The notes beneath the pieces were generated by a model. It saw nothing but the letters and a program-made list of their open reading frames with translations. It had not been told where the DNA came from and did not search any database. A program made the translations under genes and the position numbers. 64,000 nt of DNA, taken from NCBI RefSeq assembly GCF_026151655.1, contig NZ_JAMQPN010000002.1:726096-790095 (forward strand), in the 5' to 3' direction. This document shows, piece after piece, positions 1 through 10,900 of this stretch (positions are counted from its first letter, which is position 1; every line of letters begins with the position of its first letter). This DNA comes from Leptospira soteropolitanensis. Lineage in GTDB: Bacteria; Spirochaetota; Leptospiria; Leptospirales; Leptospiraceae.

Positions 1-938
1 CTTCTCCCTGCATTGGCATGGTGATCTGAATGCCTTTGTAATTGAAACAAAAGTGCGTTAGAAACAAAATAGTTTTGGTTCCAAGAATGGATCGGTAACA
101 CTTTCTCAAATTTTCCTTCCGTATTTTGATTTCGTTTCAATCCATAATGTTCAATATAGTTAGTAAGTTCTAAAAGGGAAAACGCAACAAAGGATTGCAA
201 AAGTAAAAACCCAAGTATTTCTATGCGGAATCCTTCTCCACTCCCAATAGATCCCCAAACCACCATAGTTGTTAAAAAAAGTAAAGTGATGACCATATAC
301 CAAATCATCTCGTTTCTAAAATGAATGACACCAAGTCCCAACTTAGATAAACGTTTTTTCTCCAATTCCCAGGCAGATTGAAAAGCACCAAAGACTGTTT
401 GTGGATAAAACTGATAGAACGACTGATTTTTTCGTGAAGTGGCAGGATCACCTGGAGTTGAAACATTTGTATGATGACCTCTGTTGTGTTCTATATAAAA
501 ATGCATATAACAAACTGTCATATAAATCAATTTTGAAAGGAACTGTTCATAACGGGTGTTTTTATGACCAAGTTCATGCCCTACCGTAATTCCAACGCCA
601 CCGGTAACAATACCCACAGCGAGTGCAAAGAGGAAAAACTCTGTAGTTGTGTGAGGGAAAAAACTAATTCGGTAAACAGACCATATTACAAATATTAGCT
701 GAACATAGGCCCAAATTTCTGTTAAATAGCGAAAATAAGAATCGTTTTGCAATTCTAAAAAATATTTTTTAGAAGGATTCGATTCATCTTTCCCAATCAG
801 GAAATCAAGAACAGGTAAAACGATAAAAACAGTGATAGGAACAACAAGATAACTGATTCCCCCAACTGTTTCGGCCCACACGGTAAGAACCGGCAAAATA
901 TAACAAAGTAAAAAACTAAGTCGTTTTGTTAGAGTCAT
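1..938 (-). CDS. alkB: AlkB-type alkane 1-monooxygenase, 3' end outside the window
   Basis: Integral-membrane non-haem di-iron hydroxylase that oxidises the terminal methyl of alkanes or related lipids. The reading frame from the ATG at 938 is open to the window edge (about 312 residues visible). It shows hydrophobic helices and the family histidine boxes in order: HELGHK, then EHNRGHH followed by VSTPGDPATSR, the NYIEHYGL motif, and QRHSDHHANAGR at the edge, which matches the alkane-specific LQRHxDHHAN box rather than that of general fatty-acid desaturases. GGAG lies 8 bases before the start. It follows the tetR gene by 12 bases and is probably in the same transcript, controlled by the operator at 1521-1550. 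Rubredoxin partners are not in the window. The C-terminus cannot be judged. Confidence 0.9.
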   Translation of the reverse strand, partial: MTLTKRLSFLLCYILPVLTVWAETVGGISYLVVPITVFIVLPVLDFLIGKDESNPSKKYFLELQNDSYFRYLTEIWAYVQLIFVIWSVYRISFFPHTTTEFFLFALAVGIVTGGVGITVGHELGHKNTRYEQFLSKLIYMTVCYMHFYIEHNRGHHTNVSTPGDPATSRKNQSFYQFYPQTVFGAFQSAWELEKKRLSKLGLGVIHFRNEMIWYMVITLLFLTTMVVWGSIGSGEGFRIEILGFLLLQSFVAFSLLELTNYIEHYGLKRNQNTEGKFEKVLPIHSWNQNYFVSNALLFQLQRHSDHHANAGR

Positions 939-950
939 AAAATTTTCTCC

Positions 951-1508
951 TTATTCTTTATTTTGGAACAATACCTTCAAGTTCTCCAATCCTTCAAAAA
1001 GTTCTGGCCAATTTGTTTTTTCCGTGGCTTTATTTTTTAAAAACAATGCTCCAAGAAAAAATGATAAAAAAGCCTTTCCACTCATCGTATTGGCATTGGT
1101 TGGAAAGAATCGATCCAAAGCCGTTCGATATGTAGTAAAAGAATCTTCCACCAAAAGCGAAAGTTCATTGGAATCACTAAGGTGCCTCTTTACATCCACA
1201 GCCAGTAACATCAGGTTCAAAAAATGATCTTCTCGCGTAGCGACAAAATTCATTATATCCGAAAGACCTGAGTGACTCTCAGATAGTTCGGTGATCTCTT
1301 TTGCATCAATTGCCACAAGTTGTTTTACCATCGACGCAAAGAGAATCTCCTTGGTCGGAAAATAATGGTAAAGAGTTCCTGTAGAAACTCCCAATTCCTT
1401 GGATAGTTCCCGCATCGAAACCGATGACACACCTCTCGTCACAAAGATAGGCATACACTTGGTCAAAAGTTCTGCCCGGTAGAGATCATGATCGACTATC
1501 TTTGGCAT
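951..1508 (-). CDS. TetR-family transcriptional regulator
   Basis: A 185-residue protein of usual TetR length. The N-terminal helix-turn-helix reads RELSKELGVSTGTLYHYFPT (about residues 33-53), followed by KEILF, the classic TetR recognition helix. The C-terminal half is a diverged helical ligand domain. The ATG at 1508 has AAGGGA upstream and lies 13 bases from a perfect inverted repeat (1521-1550), so autoregulation is likely. The gene directly precedes alkB, suggesting that it represses alkB and responds to a hydrophobic substrate or acyl compound; the ligand is inferred from context only. Confidence 0.88.
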   Translation of the reverse strand: MPKIVDHDLYRAELLTKCMPIFVTRGVSSVSMRELSKELGVSTGTLYHYFPTKEILFASMVKQLVAIDAKEITELSESHSGLSDIMNFVATREDHFLNLMLLAVDVKRHLSDSNELSLLVEDSFTTYRTALDRFFPTNANTMSGKAFLSFFLGALFLKNKATEKTNWPELFEGLENLKVLFQNKE

Positions 1509-1520
1509 CGGAAAAATCCC

Positions 1521-1550
1521 TTATTTATATCAAACAATCGATATAAATAA
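1521..1550. promoter_or_regulatory. Probable TetR operator (11-8-11 perfect inverted repeat)
   Basis: Arms TTATTTATATC (1521-1531) and GATATAAATAA (1540-1550) are exact reverse complements around the 8-base spacer AAACAATC. The site sits just before the ribosome binding site of the tetR gene, where an autoregulatory repressor would bind. The symmetry is seen directly; the assignment to this TetR protein is inference. Confidence 0.72.
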
Positions 1551-1795
1551 ATACTTTCAACATGAAATGTCCAATCTTTTTTCCCAATTACAACTGATTC
1601 CCAAATCTTATGTTTTTTTTTCATGGAACTCTAGTCCTTCCCCTAGCCCAAATCTCCTTAACCTAGGATTTTTGGGGAACAGGCACCAGTAAGAAGTAAG
1701 GAAGGGAAAGTTCAAGCGAGAAAAGACAGGCGATTTTTATGACTATTTGGAAACAGGACCCGTCCAATCAGATAAACCTCAAGAGAATGTATCCA

Positions 1796-2245
1796 ATGAA
1801 CCAAAAATTCCAGATGCTCTTTCCGATAGCCCTTCTTGCATTTTTATTAGCCTGTACCGGAACCAGGCCAAGTTTTTTAGGTGTTAAGTCAGAGAAATTG
1901 GCTGAATGCCCAGGAACTCCTAACTGCATTAGCAGTTTTGCAAATCCCACAGACAAAGAACACTATAGAAGCCCGCTTCCCTACAAGAAACCTTTAAAAG
2001 AAGCAGTCCAAATATTAAAAAGAAAATTAGAGCTTTCACCACGTACAAAAATCATCGAAGAAAATCCGAATTACATTTATGCAGAATTCACATCACTTAT
2101 CATGCGTTATGTGGATGATGTAGAATTTTATTTTGATGAAAAAAATAAACTCTTACACTTTCGGTCTGCATCGCGGCTGGGAAAATCAGACTTAGGTGTG
2201 AATCGAAAGCGAATTGAGTCCATACTGAAAGATTTAGAAATTTAA
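1796..2245 (+). CDS. DUF1499-family lipoprotein
   Basis: About 149 residues. A hydrophobic leader ends in FLLACTG, a plausible lipobox, so the protein is probably lipid-anchored. The mature part has the DUF1499 signatures: ECPGTPNCISS near the N-terminus and a C-terminal RSASRLGKSDLGVNRKRIES segment. The function of this family is not established. An in-frame ATG exists at 1739, but the start at 1796 places a short charged n-region directly before the hydrophobic core and has AAGAGA upstream; an ATG at 1787 is also possible. It ends 33 bases from the convergent carB stop. Confidence 0.82.
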   Translation: MNQKFQMLFPIALLAFLLACTGTRPSFLGVKSEKLAECPGTPNCISSFANPTDKEHYRSPLPYKKPLKEAVQILKRKLELSPRTKIIEENPNYIYAEFTSLIMRYVDDVEFYFDEKNKLLHFRSASRLGKSDLGVNRKRIESILKDLEI

Positions 2246-2278
2246 CAGATAGTTAAATTCCTAAACCCCAAGTTCCAT

Positions 2279-5200
2279 TTACTTTTTTTGGTGTCCACTG
2301 TGGATTTCCTGTAGGGAATTCACAGAAAAACCTTTATCCTTCATCTCCACCAAACCATGAATGAGGGCTCTTGCTGCTTGCGAAGTAGTCAAACAAGGCA
2401 CCTTATATTTAATCGCTGCTTGGCGGATCGTAAACGCATTTTCGCGGGTGACTCTTGACAAAGGAGTATTGATGATCAAATGAATTTTTTTCTCTTTGAT
2501 ATAATCAATCACGTTCGGAAAATACCCATCATAAATTTTGTTAATTTTACTAGATAGAATTCCATTGTCAGAAAGAAATTTATGAGTTCCTTCTGTGGCG
2601 ATAATATTATAACCTAAATTGGATAATGATCTTACCGACTCGAGTAACTCCTTTTTAGTTTTATCATTGATAGTCACAAAAACAGTTCCGTGTTTAGGTG
2701 GTTCTTCACCCGCCATGATCTGTGCTTTGACAAATGCTTCCCCTTTTGTGGTTGCAACACCCATCACTTCTCCGGTGGATCTCATCTCTGGTCCAAGGAT
2801 GGTATCAACACCAGGAAACTTACTAAATGGTAAAACCGCTTCTTTCACAGTGATCATAGGAGCAGAAAAACGTTTTCCTAATTTAAAAGAAGACAAAGAT
2901 TCCCCTAACATCAACCTTACGGCAATTTTTACGACTGGAATTCCAATTGATTTGGCAACAAAAGGAACAGTTCTTGATGCACGAGGATTCACTTCCAATA
3001 CATACAAAGTTTCTTCTTTGATTGCATATTGAACGTTAATGAGTCCCTTTACATTTAATTCCAAAGCCAAACGGTAAGTGGCTTCTTCAATTTCTTGTAA
3101 CATTCGTTGAGAAATGGATTGTGGGGGTAATACACAAGCTGAGTCACCAGAGTGAATTCCTGCCTCTTCAATATGTTCCATGATTCCTGCAATGAACACA
3201 TCCTTTCCATCACAAAGAGCATCTACGTCGACTTCGGTCGCATCTTGTAAAAAAGAATCTACAAGAAGTGGTCTGTCTTCAGATACCTCTTCTGCTTCTT
3301 CCATGTATTTATCGAGTTCTGACTCTTCGTTTACAATTAACATGGCCCTTCCACCTAACACATAGGAAGGTCTCACAAGAACAGGATAACCGATTTTTCG
3401 TGCAATCTCTCTGGCTTTGTCTTTGGAGGCGGCAATTCCATTTTCAGGTGATTTTAAATTTAGTTTCTCTAAAACTTCTGCAAAACGTTTTCTGTCTTCT
3501 GCACGGTCGATGGAGTCGGGACTAGTTCCAAGAATTGGAACTCCCCTTTTTTCCAATGATTTAGCTAATTTTAAAGGAGTTTGACCACCTAACTGAACAA
3601 TAACGCCATCAGGTTTTTCTTTTTTGAAAATTGCCATTACGTCTTCAAGACTTAAAGGTTCAAAATACAACCTGTCAGAAGTATCATAGTCTGTGGAAAC
3701 TGTTTCTGGATTGGAGTTGACCATGATGGATTCAACTCCTGCTTCCTGTAAGGAAAAGGAAGCATGGCAACAACAATAATCGAATTCAATTCCTTGCCCA
3801 ATACGGTTTGGACCACCACCGAGGATCATCACTTTCTTTTTCGAAGTGACATCAGCTTCATCCTCTTCGTCATAAGAGGAATACATATAAGGCGTAAAAG
3901 CTTCAAATTCCCCGGCACACGTATCAATTCGTTTATAGACTGGGTGGATGTTTTTTTCTTCTAAATATTTTTCGATTGACTCTTCTTCCTCACGAAGAGT
4001 TTTTTCCACTTTGGCTTTTGTAATTTCGATAGCAGCTCCGCTTCGAACTTGAGATAAGATTTGTTCTTCTTTATTTAGAAATGCAAGTTGGCGGTTTGAA
4101 AAACCTGCCTTCTTCATTTCTTCAATCATCGTTTTTCCTTCTTTTCGAAACCGATTCTCTAATTGGAATAACTCTTCAAATTGATAGAGAAACCAAGGAT
4201 CAATTTTACAAATTTCGAAAATTTCTTCGACGCTCATTCCAAAATCAAAAGCCATTTTTACATAAAAAATGCGTTTGTCAGTAGGACGTTTTACTTTTGC
4301 AGTAAGCCAAGTTTTTCTTTCTTCTTTCGGAATCGATTCCCATTCCAAAAGTTCTTTTAAATAACCATCACTGCCAAATCCAAATCGGTCGGTTTCCAAG
4401 GAACGAAGAGCTTTCTGAAAACTTTCTTTGAAGTTACGACCAATGGCCATTGCTTCCCCAACAGCTTTCATTTGAACTCCTAAGGTATTATCGGAACCAG
4501 GGAATTTTTCAAAGGCAAACCGAGGAATCTTAGTCACTACATAATCGATGGATGGTTCGAAACTGGCCGGAGTCACTCGAGTAATATCATTTCGTATCTC
4601 ATCTAAAGTGTATCCTATCGATAACAATGCGGCAATTTTTGCAATGGGGAAACCAGTTGCTTTAGATGCCAAAGCGGAGGATCTAGATACACGGGGATTC
4701 ATCTCGATAACAATGACATCTCCATTCTCTGGATTTACGGCAAACTGAATGTTCGAACCCCCAGTTTCGACTCCAATCTCTCTAATGATATCGATCGACA
4801 TATCGCGAAGACGTTGGTATTCTCTATCACTTAACGTTTGTTGTGGGGCAACTGTAATAGAATCTCCTGTATGAACACCCATTGGATCTAAATTTTCGAT
4901 AGAACAAATGATGACTACGTTATCGGCCAGATCTCGCATCACTTCTAACTCGAACTCTTTCCATCCCATAACCGATTCTTCAACTAATATCTGTGAGATG
5001 GGGGATGCAGATAAACCTTTCTGCGCAATTTCTTCGAATTCCGACTCTTCGTAACAAGTTCCACCACCTGTTCCCCCTAAGGTAAAGGCAGGTCGAATGA
5101 TGATAGGAAATCCAATTTCGTCTTTTGCTTTTCTTGCGGCATCCATATCGGAAACCATAAAGGATTTTGCGACCCGGATTCCCAGTTTTTCCATCGCTTG

Positions 5201-5599
5201 TTTGAAAAGTTCTCTATCTTCTGCTTTACGGATGGCGTCTACTTTCGCACCGATTAACTCTACATTGTATTTTTCTAAAACACCTTCTTTATGAAGAGCC
5301 AATGCTAAGTTGAGAGCCGTTTGTCCACCTACGGTTGGTAAGATGGCATCTGGTTTTTCTTTTTTTATAATTTTTTCGAGTACCGGAACCGTGAGTGGTT
5401 CGATGTAAGTTGCATCGGCAAGATCAGGATCCGTCATAATGGTTGCCGGATTGGAATTTACGAGAATGACTCGTATCCCTTTTTCTCGTAGGGCTTTGGT
5501 AGCTTGCGTTCCTGAGTAGTCAAATTCACATGCCTGCCCGATGACGATTGGCCCGGATCCGATGATCAAAATTGATTTTAAGTCGTTACGTTGCGGCAT
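2279..5599 (-). CDS. carB: Carbamoyl-phosphate synthase large subunit
   Basis: Makes carbamoyl phosphate from bicarbonate, ATP and glutamine-derived ammonia for pyrimidine and arginine synthesis; works with CarA, which is not in this window. At 1106 residues it is close to the usual 1070-1080. The two homologous halves are evident: [19 protein letters not shown] near residue 11 and [19 protein letters not shown] near residue 590, each followed by an ATP-grasp domain ([21 protein letters not shown]). The last 140 residues form the MGS-like allosteric domain. GAGGAA precedes the ATG. It begins 20 bases after the sulfatase-like gene, so it may be cotranscribed with it. Confidence 0.98.
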   Translation of the reverse strand: MPQRNDLKSILIIGSGPIVIGQACEFDYSGTQATKALREKGIRVILVNSNPATIMTDPDLADATYIEPLTVPVLEKIIKKEKPDAILPTVGGQTALNLALALHKEGVLEKYNVELIGAKVDAIRKAEDRELFKQAMEKLGIRVAKSFMVSDMDAARKAKDEIGFPIIIRPAFTLGGTGGGTCYEESEFEEIAQKGLSASPISQILVEESVMGWKEFELEVMRDLADNVVIICSIENLDPMGVHTGDSITVAPQQTLSDREYQRLRDMSIDIIREIGVETGGSNIQFAVNPENGDVIVIEMNPRVSRSSALASKATGFPIAKIAALLSIGYTLDEIRNDITRVTPASFEPSIDYVVTKIPRFAFEKFPGSDNTLGVQMKAVGEAMAIGRNFKESFQKALRSLETDRFGFGSDGYLKELLEWESIPKEERKTWLTAKVKRPTDKRIFYVKMAFDFGMSVEEIFEICKIDPWFLYQFEELFQLENRFRKEGKTMIEEMKKAGFSNRQLAFLNKEEQILSQVRSGAAIEITKAKVEKTLREEEESIEKYLEEKNIHPVYKRIDTCAGEFEAFTPYMYSSYDEEDEADVTSKKKVMILGGGPNRIGQGIEFDYCCCHASFSLQEAGVESIMVNSNPETVSTDYDTSDRLYFEPLSLEDVMAIFKKEKPDGVIVQLGGQTPLKLAKSLEKRGVPILGTSPDSIDRAEDRKRFAEVLEKLNLKSPENGIAASKDKAREIARKIGYPVLVRPSYVLGGRAMLIVNEESELDKYMEEAEEVSEDRPLLVDSFLQDATEVDVDALCDGKDVFIAGIMEHIEEAGIHSGDSACVLPPQSISQRMLQEIEEATYRLALELNVKGLINVQYAIKEETLYVLEVNPRASRTVPFVAKSIGIPVVKIAVRLMLGESLSSFKLGKRFSAPMITVKEAVLPFSKFPGVDTILGPEMRSTGEVMGVATTKGEAFVKAQIMAGEEPPKHGTVFVTINDKTKKELLESVRSLSNLGYNIIATEGTHKFLSDNGILSSKINKIYDGYFPNVIDYIKEKKIHLIINTPLSRVTRENAFTIRQAAIKYKVPCLTTSQAARALIHGLVEMKDKGFSVNSLQEIHSGHQKK

Positions 5600-5619
5600 A
5601 GTTTCCTCTTTTTTCCTAT

Positions 5620-7887
5620 TTAGTTTTCATTTATATCTGATAAAGAACTCGGTATTAAATACTCTCCTGCGAGAGTGGCTTCTTCCCACTGGATCACCGT
5701 TTTATAAAGTAAGTCTTTCATTTTGGCACTTACTGGGTGAAGGGGATAAAGGTTTTTCCTATTGAGAGGGTCGTTTTTTCGATCATACAATTCAAATAAC
5801 ACACCTTGGCGTGTAGGTATATATATTAATTTATAATTTGAATTTTGAACTGACCTATGTTTAGAAAATGCAATGGTTTCTCTATAAATAGGATCGGTAA
5901 TCATAATTTGATAATCTTGTTCAGGAACTACTTGGTGGAGAGAAAGTATGTTCGGATAAGGGATTCTTTGTTTTTGAAAAAAGTGATCCCCGGTATCAGA
6001 AAACCAAATTCCAGTTTCCGCATAAACATATCGATCTTCTTCCCAATTGGTTTTTCCAAGGATCGGAAGTAAAGACTTACCTGGAAACTTTGATTTGCTG
6101 GGAATTCCAAAATAATCCATCAGCGTTGGATATAAATCCACACTCGATGTGATTCCAAAAAACTCATGTTCAGTTGTTGTTTCTATTTTTGATTTTGGAA
6201 ATTTAATGAATAAAGGGACGTGGGTGACCGCCTCCCCTCGTAAATGTTCTCCGTGTCCTTGACCATGTACATCTTCATACAATGCTTCCCCGTGGTCAGC
6301 AGTCAATATGATGATGGCTTCCTCATAAATCCCACGCTCTTTAAGTTCGGAAATGATCTCTCCAAACTCTACATCAAAAGCAAACACAGCACTATCAAAA
6401 AGTCCACGGATCTGTTTTGTCTCCTCTTCGTTAGGAAGAGCCGAGTTAGTAGGATCTACAAACTTTAAATACTTATATTTTCCATAATAGTTGGGACTTG
6501 TAAATGATTTGTAGTAAGGATAAGCTGGAGTGTATGGGAAATGAATGACACTAGAAAAATAAGTTACCGAATAAGGAGATGCACCCTCTCTTTTAACTAT
6601 GGAACGAAATCGATTAAGAATACGTGTTCCATCTCCCCAAGTAGATAACCCATCCATCTCCTCTAAATACATTCCGCCAGAAAACCAGGAACCAGTAAGA
6701 AAAGGTAAAAGGAATAATTGTGATTCCGCAGTTCGCTGAACGGTCATTATGCGAGCATTAAAATTCGGTGCAAATACCTCATCAAATCCGAAGTTAGCAC
6801 GAGGGAAAATATCTGCGGCAAAACTCCCAACTGCATAACTTCTATATCCTAACTTTTGTAACATTTGTTGAATTGTAGGAAAAGAAGCGGAACCTATCCT
6901 TTGTTTTTCTTCTAAGGAAGGAAACATATCGCGAACCTTATGGCTCATCGAATATTGGCCCGTTAATAAATCTGTCCAACTTGGAAAAGTTCGGGGAATC
7001 GTTGTATGGTGGTCATGAAAAACAAAACTATCTTTAGCAAAGGAATCAATGTTTGGTGTGATACTTTTTCCATCAATAATCTGACCAACTTTATCATACC
7101 GAAGAGAGTCCGCTGACAAAATAAAAATAGGAGGTTTGTCTTTTTCTTTTGATTTAGTCAATACCTCAATCTGATTCCAAACACTTGGTAACAAATAAAA
7201 GAATATTAAAAGAAATATGATTAGTCCATAAGATTTGATATGAACTCTTTGATATTGTTTTCCCTGCCAGAATAAAAGGGCAAAATAAACAATACCCAAC
7301 ATATAGGATCCAGACAAATGAACCAGTCCTAAAATAAGAACATGCACTAAGACAAAAAACGTTTCTTTATTTTTATGGAGATAGACCTGAAAAAGGAGAA
7401 TGCTGATAAAAACTAAAAGAAGAAGTCCTAAAACTAAGCTGAAATAAAAGGGACTGGTATGGTCTGTCAAAAAATAAAGGAACGAAGCAAATGAAGGATA
7501 TCGGAAGAAAAAAAACTCACCATAAATTTGCGGAAAACTAACCATAGAATGACAGAGAGCCAAACACTCGATCAGTAGGACCCAAACCGATAAAACTACC
7601 CAAGATACTTTTTTTTGATTCAGAAAATGGTATGTTAAGTAAACAAGAGAAAAGAGAGAGAGGTGTAAAAATAACGAAACGGAAAATACTTTAAGGGTAG
7701 TGGTGAGATATACTCCAAAAAAAGCACCTAAATACTGTTTGAGGAAGTCACCTACGTCGACTCCCATGATGGTAAAACTTGTATTAAAAAGTAAAAAAAA
7801 TAGATAAAAAAAAACTGTAAACCAAAGGGAGATTTTTAGGATTCGGATGGGGAAAAGAGGGGCTTGGTTCGGACCCATTAGAGTCAT
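5620..7887 (-). CDS. Membrane-anchored sulfatase / alkaline-phosphatase superfamily enzyme
   Basis: 755 residues. The N-terminal 240 residues contain about six or seven hydrophobic helices; the rest is an extracytoplasmic hydrolase domain. [14 protein letters not shown] (Asp260 as metal ligand) starts the domain, [16 protein letters not shown] (about 295-310) holds the nucleophile region, and [12 protein letters not shown] with GQGHGEH gives later metal ligands. There is no C/S-x-P-x-R formylglycine motif, so a phospho- or sugar-phosphate transferase similar to LtaS/EptA or an arylsulfatase-like phosphodiesterase is as likely as a true sulfatase. Substrate unknown. Starts 32 bases after the A2M gene. 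An alternative ATG lies three codons in. Confidence 0.8.
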   Translation of the reverse strand: MTLMGPNQAPLFPIRILKISLWFTVFFYLFFLLFNTSFTIMGVDVGDFLKQYLGAFFGVYLTTTLKVFSVSLFLHLSLFSLVYLTYHFLNQKKVSWVVLSVWVLLIECLALCHSMVSFPQIYGEFFFFRYPSFASFLYFLTDHTSPFYFSLVLGLLLLVFISILLFQVYLHKNKETFFVLVHVLILGLVHLSGSYMLGIVYFALLFWQGKQYQRVHIKSYGLIIFLLIFFYLLPSVWNQIEVLTKSKEKDKPPIFILSADSLRYDKVGQIIDGKSITPNIDSFAKDSFVFHDHHTTIPRTFPSWTDLLTGQYSMSHKVRDMFPSLEEKQRIGSASFPTIQQMLQKLGYRSYAVGSFAADIFPRANFGFDEVFAPNFNARIMTVQRTAESQLFLLPFLTGSWFSGGMYLEEMDGLSTWGDGTRILNRFRSIVKREGASPYSVTYFSSVIHFPYTPAYPYYKSFTSPNYYGKYKYLKFVDPTNSALPNEEETKQIRGLFDSAVFAFDVEFGEIISELKERGIYEEAIIILTADHGEALYEDVHGQGHGEHLRGEAVTHVPLFIKFPKSKIETTTEHEFFGITSSVDLYPTLMDYFGIPSKSKFPGKSLLPILGKTNWEEDRYVYAETGIWFSDTGDHFFQKQRIPYPNILSLHQVVPEQDYQIMITDPIYRETIAFSKHRSVQNSNYKLIYIPTRQGVLFELYDRKNDPLNRKNLYPLHPVSAKMKDLLYKTVIQWEEATLAGEYLIPSSLSDINEN

Positions 7888-7919
7888 AATTCCAGAACCC
7901 CTGATTCCGTAAACTTTTC

Positions 7920-10900
7920 CTAGTCCCCTTTTTCCGAAATCCTTACAGTTTCATTCGGCCATTCCGCATGTGTTTCTGGGGAATACATTGCCTCAACCCG
8001 GGTGGCCGGCATTTTGAAACTTCCCGAATGGTTTAAACGAAAGCTATGTTCCAGGGTATGTGTTCCTTTGGGGAGATATTCAAAATACGCTCTATACGTG
8101 GAGAGGGTTTTTTCCTCAAAACTCAAATAATAAGATGTATCTCCTGTTTTTCCCTCCGCTTGCATGATAGACTCCCGACCAAATCCTCGCCCTAAAGGGA
8201 GGGAACCTGGCGGAATTGGGTCTTCGATGACTACCCAAGTTTTATCAGAATCGGCTTGGATTTCCAAGGTGACCCGAATGGTGTCTCCTTTTGTCAACAC
8301 GCCAGATTTTGCGACCTGGATTGGTTCAAAAGTTCGTTTGATGCGATAACCACTAGATATAGGAGCCTTCAAAGGTAAAACCGAATTCACAGACCACTCC
8401 ACCCAAGGTTTGCCCTTTCCATCGTAACTAACTGAAACTGTTTCAGGAGTGGTTCCGATTGTTTGTGTAACCATCTGTTTTCCGTTAGGTTCTAAATGAT
8501 AAACTTCTTTTGCCGATTGGATCTTTATTTTTCCACCAGTGACTTTTTCAGATTCGAAAAGTTTACTCACTCGGTCAAAAACCAAAATGGAATAAGCATT
8601 ACCAAGTGTTGTATCGTAACTTCCTCTTTTTTGCATTTTGACAAAACCTTTTATGAGACGAGGCATATCTTTTTTATAACTTGGTTCGGAAAAAGCCCAA
8701 AGTAAAAATTTTGCCATCGTATAATCGCGGCTTCCCAAAATCCACCAAGGATTGGTAAAACCAGAATCAGCAATCACAAGTTCTGAACCTTGGATATTAA
8801 GCCTAGATCGCAAAACACTAGTTAACCTAGACTTTACAGTACTATCTCCACCGTTCACTCTTCCCCAAATTTCAGATAAATCAATTAGGGACGCGGTTGG
8901 TAAAAACTCAAGACCGTCAAAAATTGGTCTTACTTGTTCCCATTCATAAGTTTGGTATCTTGTGAGTGCTTCCCAAACTATAATTTTTCGAATCACTGAA
9001 TCGGCACCGAATCTATATCTTTCTCCACTAACTCGGCCTTCTACATATCCTTGTAAACCCGCAATCATTCTAGCCAAACTATCGTCTGGAACTTTTTGAT
9101 TGGTAAGTTGTGCAGAAGTTAATACATAAGCCGTGAGGATTTCACTCCCATGTTCCATACGAGCAAAGTATTTAACAAGGCCATCATAATCTAAAAATGA
9201 ATTCAAATCTGTGAACACCTCATTCCAAAAAACCTCTGACTTTAGTCCGATCGCTTTAGAAACACGTTGTTCCATACAATAATAAGGATAAGTGTGAAAA
9301 TAATTTTGAATACCAGATAAACTCGTTAAGATTGTAGGTGATGCTTTCCAAATCATTTTACCAGAGTCGGGCTTCGAACCTTCTGGAACCTGAACCGACT
9401 CCTTTATTTGAGATTCATATAAAAATAAACCTGCTTGGTATACTCTTTCCGTATCCACAGGTAATACTTTTTGTTCCACAGCCATTTGGTCAAGGACCGT
9501 TCCATTCGGTGCGGAAACCTCAAGATATAACTTTCGCTTGGTGGTATTTTCAGGAACCGTTAAATCCCAAAAAACAACTTTAGTTTCCCCAGGCCCGAGG
9601 ATGGCCGATTTTGTTTCTAACTCTTCTTTGGAATCCGTTCCATTTTTTAAATCTGTCACGGAAAGACGTAAACGAAGTTGTTCTTTGTTTTCACCAGCAT
9701 TTCGAAGTGTGACTTCATGACGAAGATGATCACCTAACCTGACTACAGGTGGAATTCCTGAAAAGGATTGGATTTTTTGAGTGGTTTGGATCTTTGTCAT
9801 CCCAGTACCAAACTCTTTGGTTCCAGAGGTCGCAATGGCTACAATGCGAAAGCTTGTGAGGGAATCGTTCAAAGGAAAACTAAGCTTTAATTTTCCATCT
9901 TTTCCAACAATTCCCTTTCCCTTCCAATAGAGTAAGGTATCAAAAAGGGAACGTGTGGATTGTTTTCCCCCGCCTCCTCCATCCGGTTTTGCCTTCAAAC
10001 CAAAATGCCGTTTTCCAATAATCTGTGATTGGGCGGTGGAAGTTCCCACAGAATGTGGTCTTGTTCCCATCATAGCATCTATTAAATTCCAAGTGGGGTT
10101 TGGAGATAGTTCCAGAAGAGCTTCGTCCACAACCGCAAGAGTCACTTCAGTTGATTCCACAGGAACCTTTCCATCAGAATTTTTAATTTCAATTTCGACA
10201 TTTGCTGTTTCTCTTACTTGGTATAGTTTTTTCTCAGGATTTACAGATACGGACAAACTGTACGGTTTGTATCCGACTTTTAACATGGTAAGACCCAAAC
10301 GGTATCCCGGTTTTGCTAAGTCGACAAGACCTGTTGGTTTGGGTTCTCCTACTCGGCCACGAACTAAAAATACGGAAACAAAAACATTCGGTGCATATTC
10401 CTTCTTGATAGGTATGGAGATCATTGGATCTTTTCCCGATACCGGTGTAACAAAATAATCTAGAACACCTTCTCTTTCTAAACTGACAAGAGCGGTTGCT
10501 TCTCGGAAAGGAGAACGAACCTGTATTTTAATGGTTTCACCTACATCAACAGAACGTTTTTCTGGGAGGATATCCATTCGATTATGATCACTGACATCAA
10601 ACCATGCTTCTTGTTTGGAACTAACCCAAACATTATAACTAGAACTGGTTAGGTTCCCTGAAGAATCTTTTGTTTCTGCAAGAAATACGATATCACCTAC
10701 TCCAGGCGATTTACCTTCACAAATTAAAATTCCTTTAGAATCTGTTTTTCCTTCGCAAAATTCTCCAAGTTTTGTTACCTCTTCATAATGTTCATAGGCA
10801 TAAAAACCGCCGACCAAACGTTTCCGATTGGAATAAAATTCCCTTTTATAGGCAGTGACTTTTATTTTTTGAGAACCGATTGTTTTGTCTTTTTGGTCAA

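Noticed and set aside
9955..10458. 167-codon open frame on the plus strand inside the A2M gene
   Set aside because: Antisense shadow of a strongly supported gene; no leader, domain or ribosome site.
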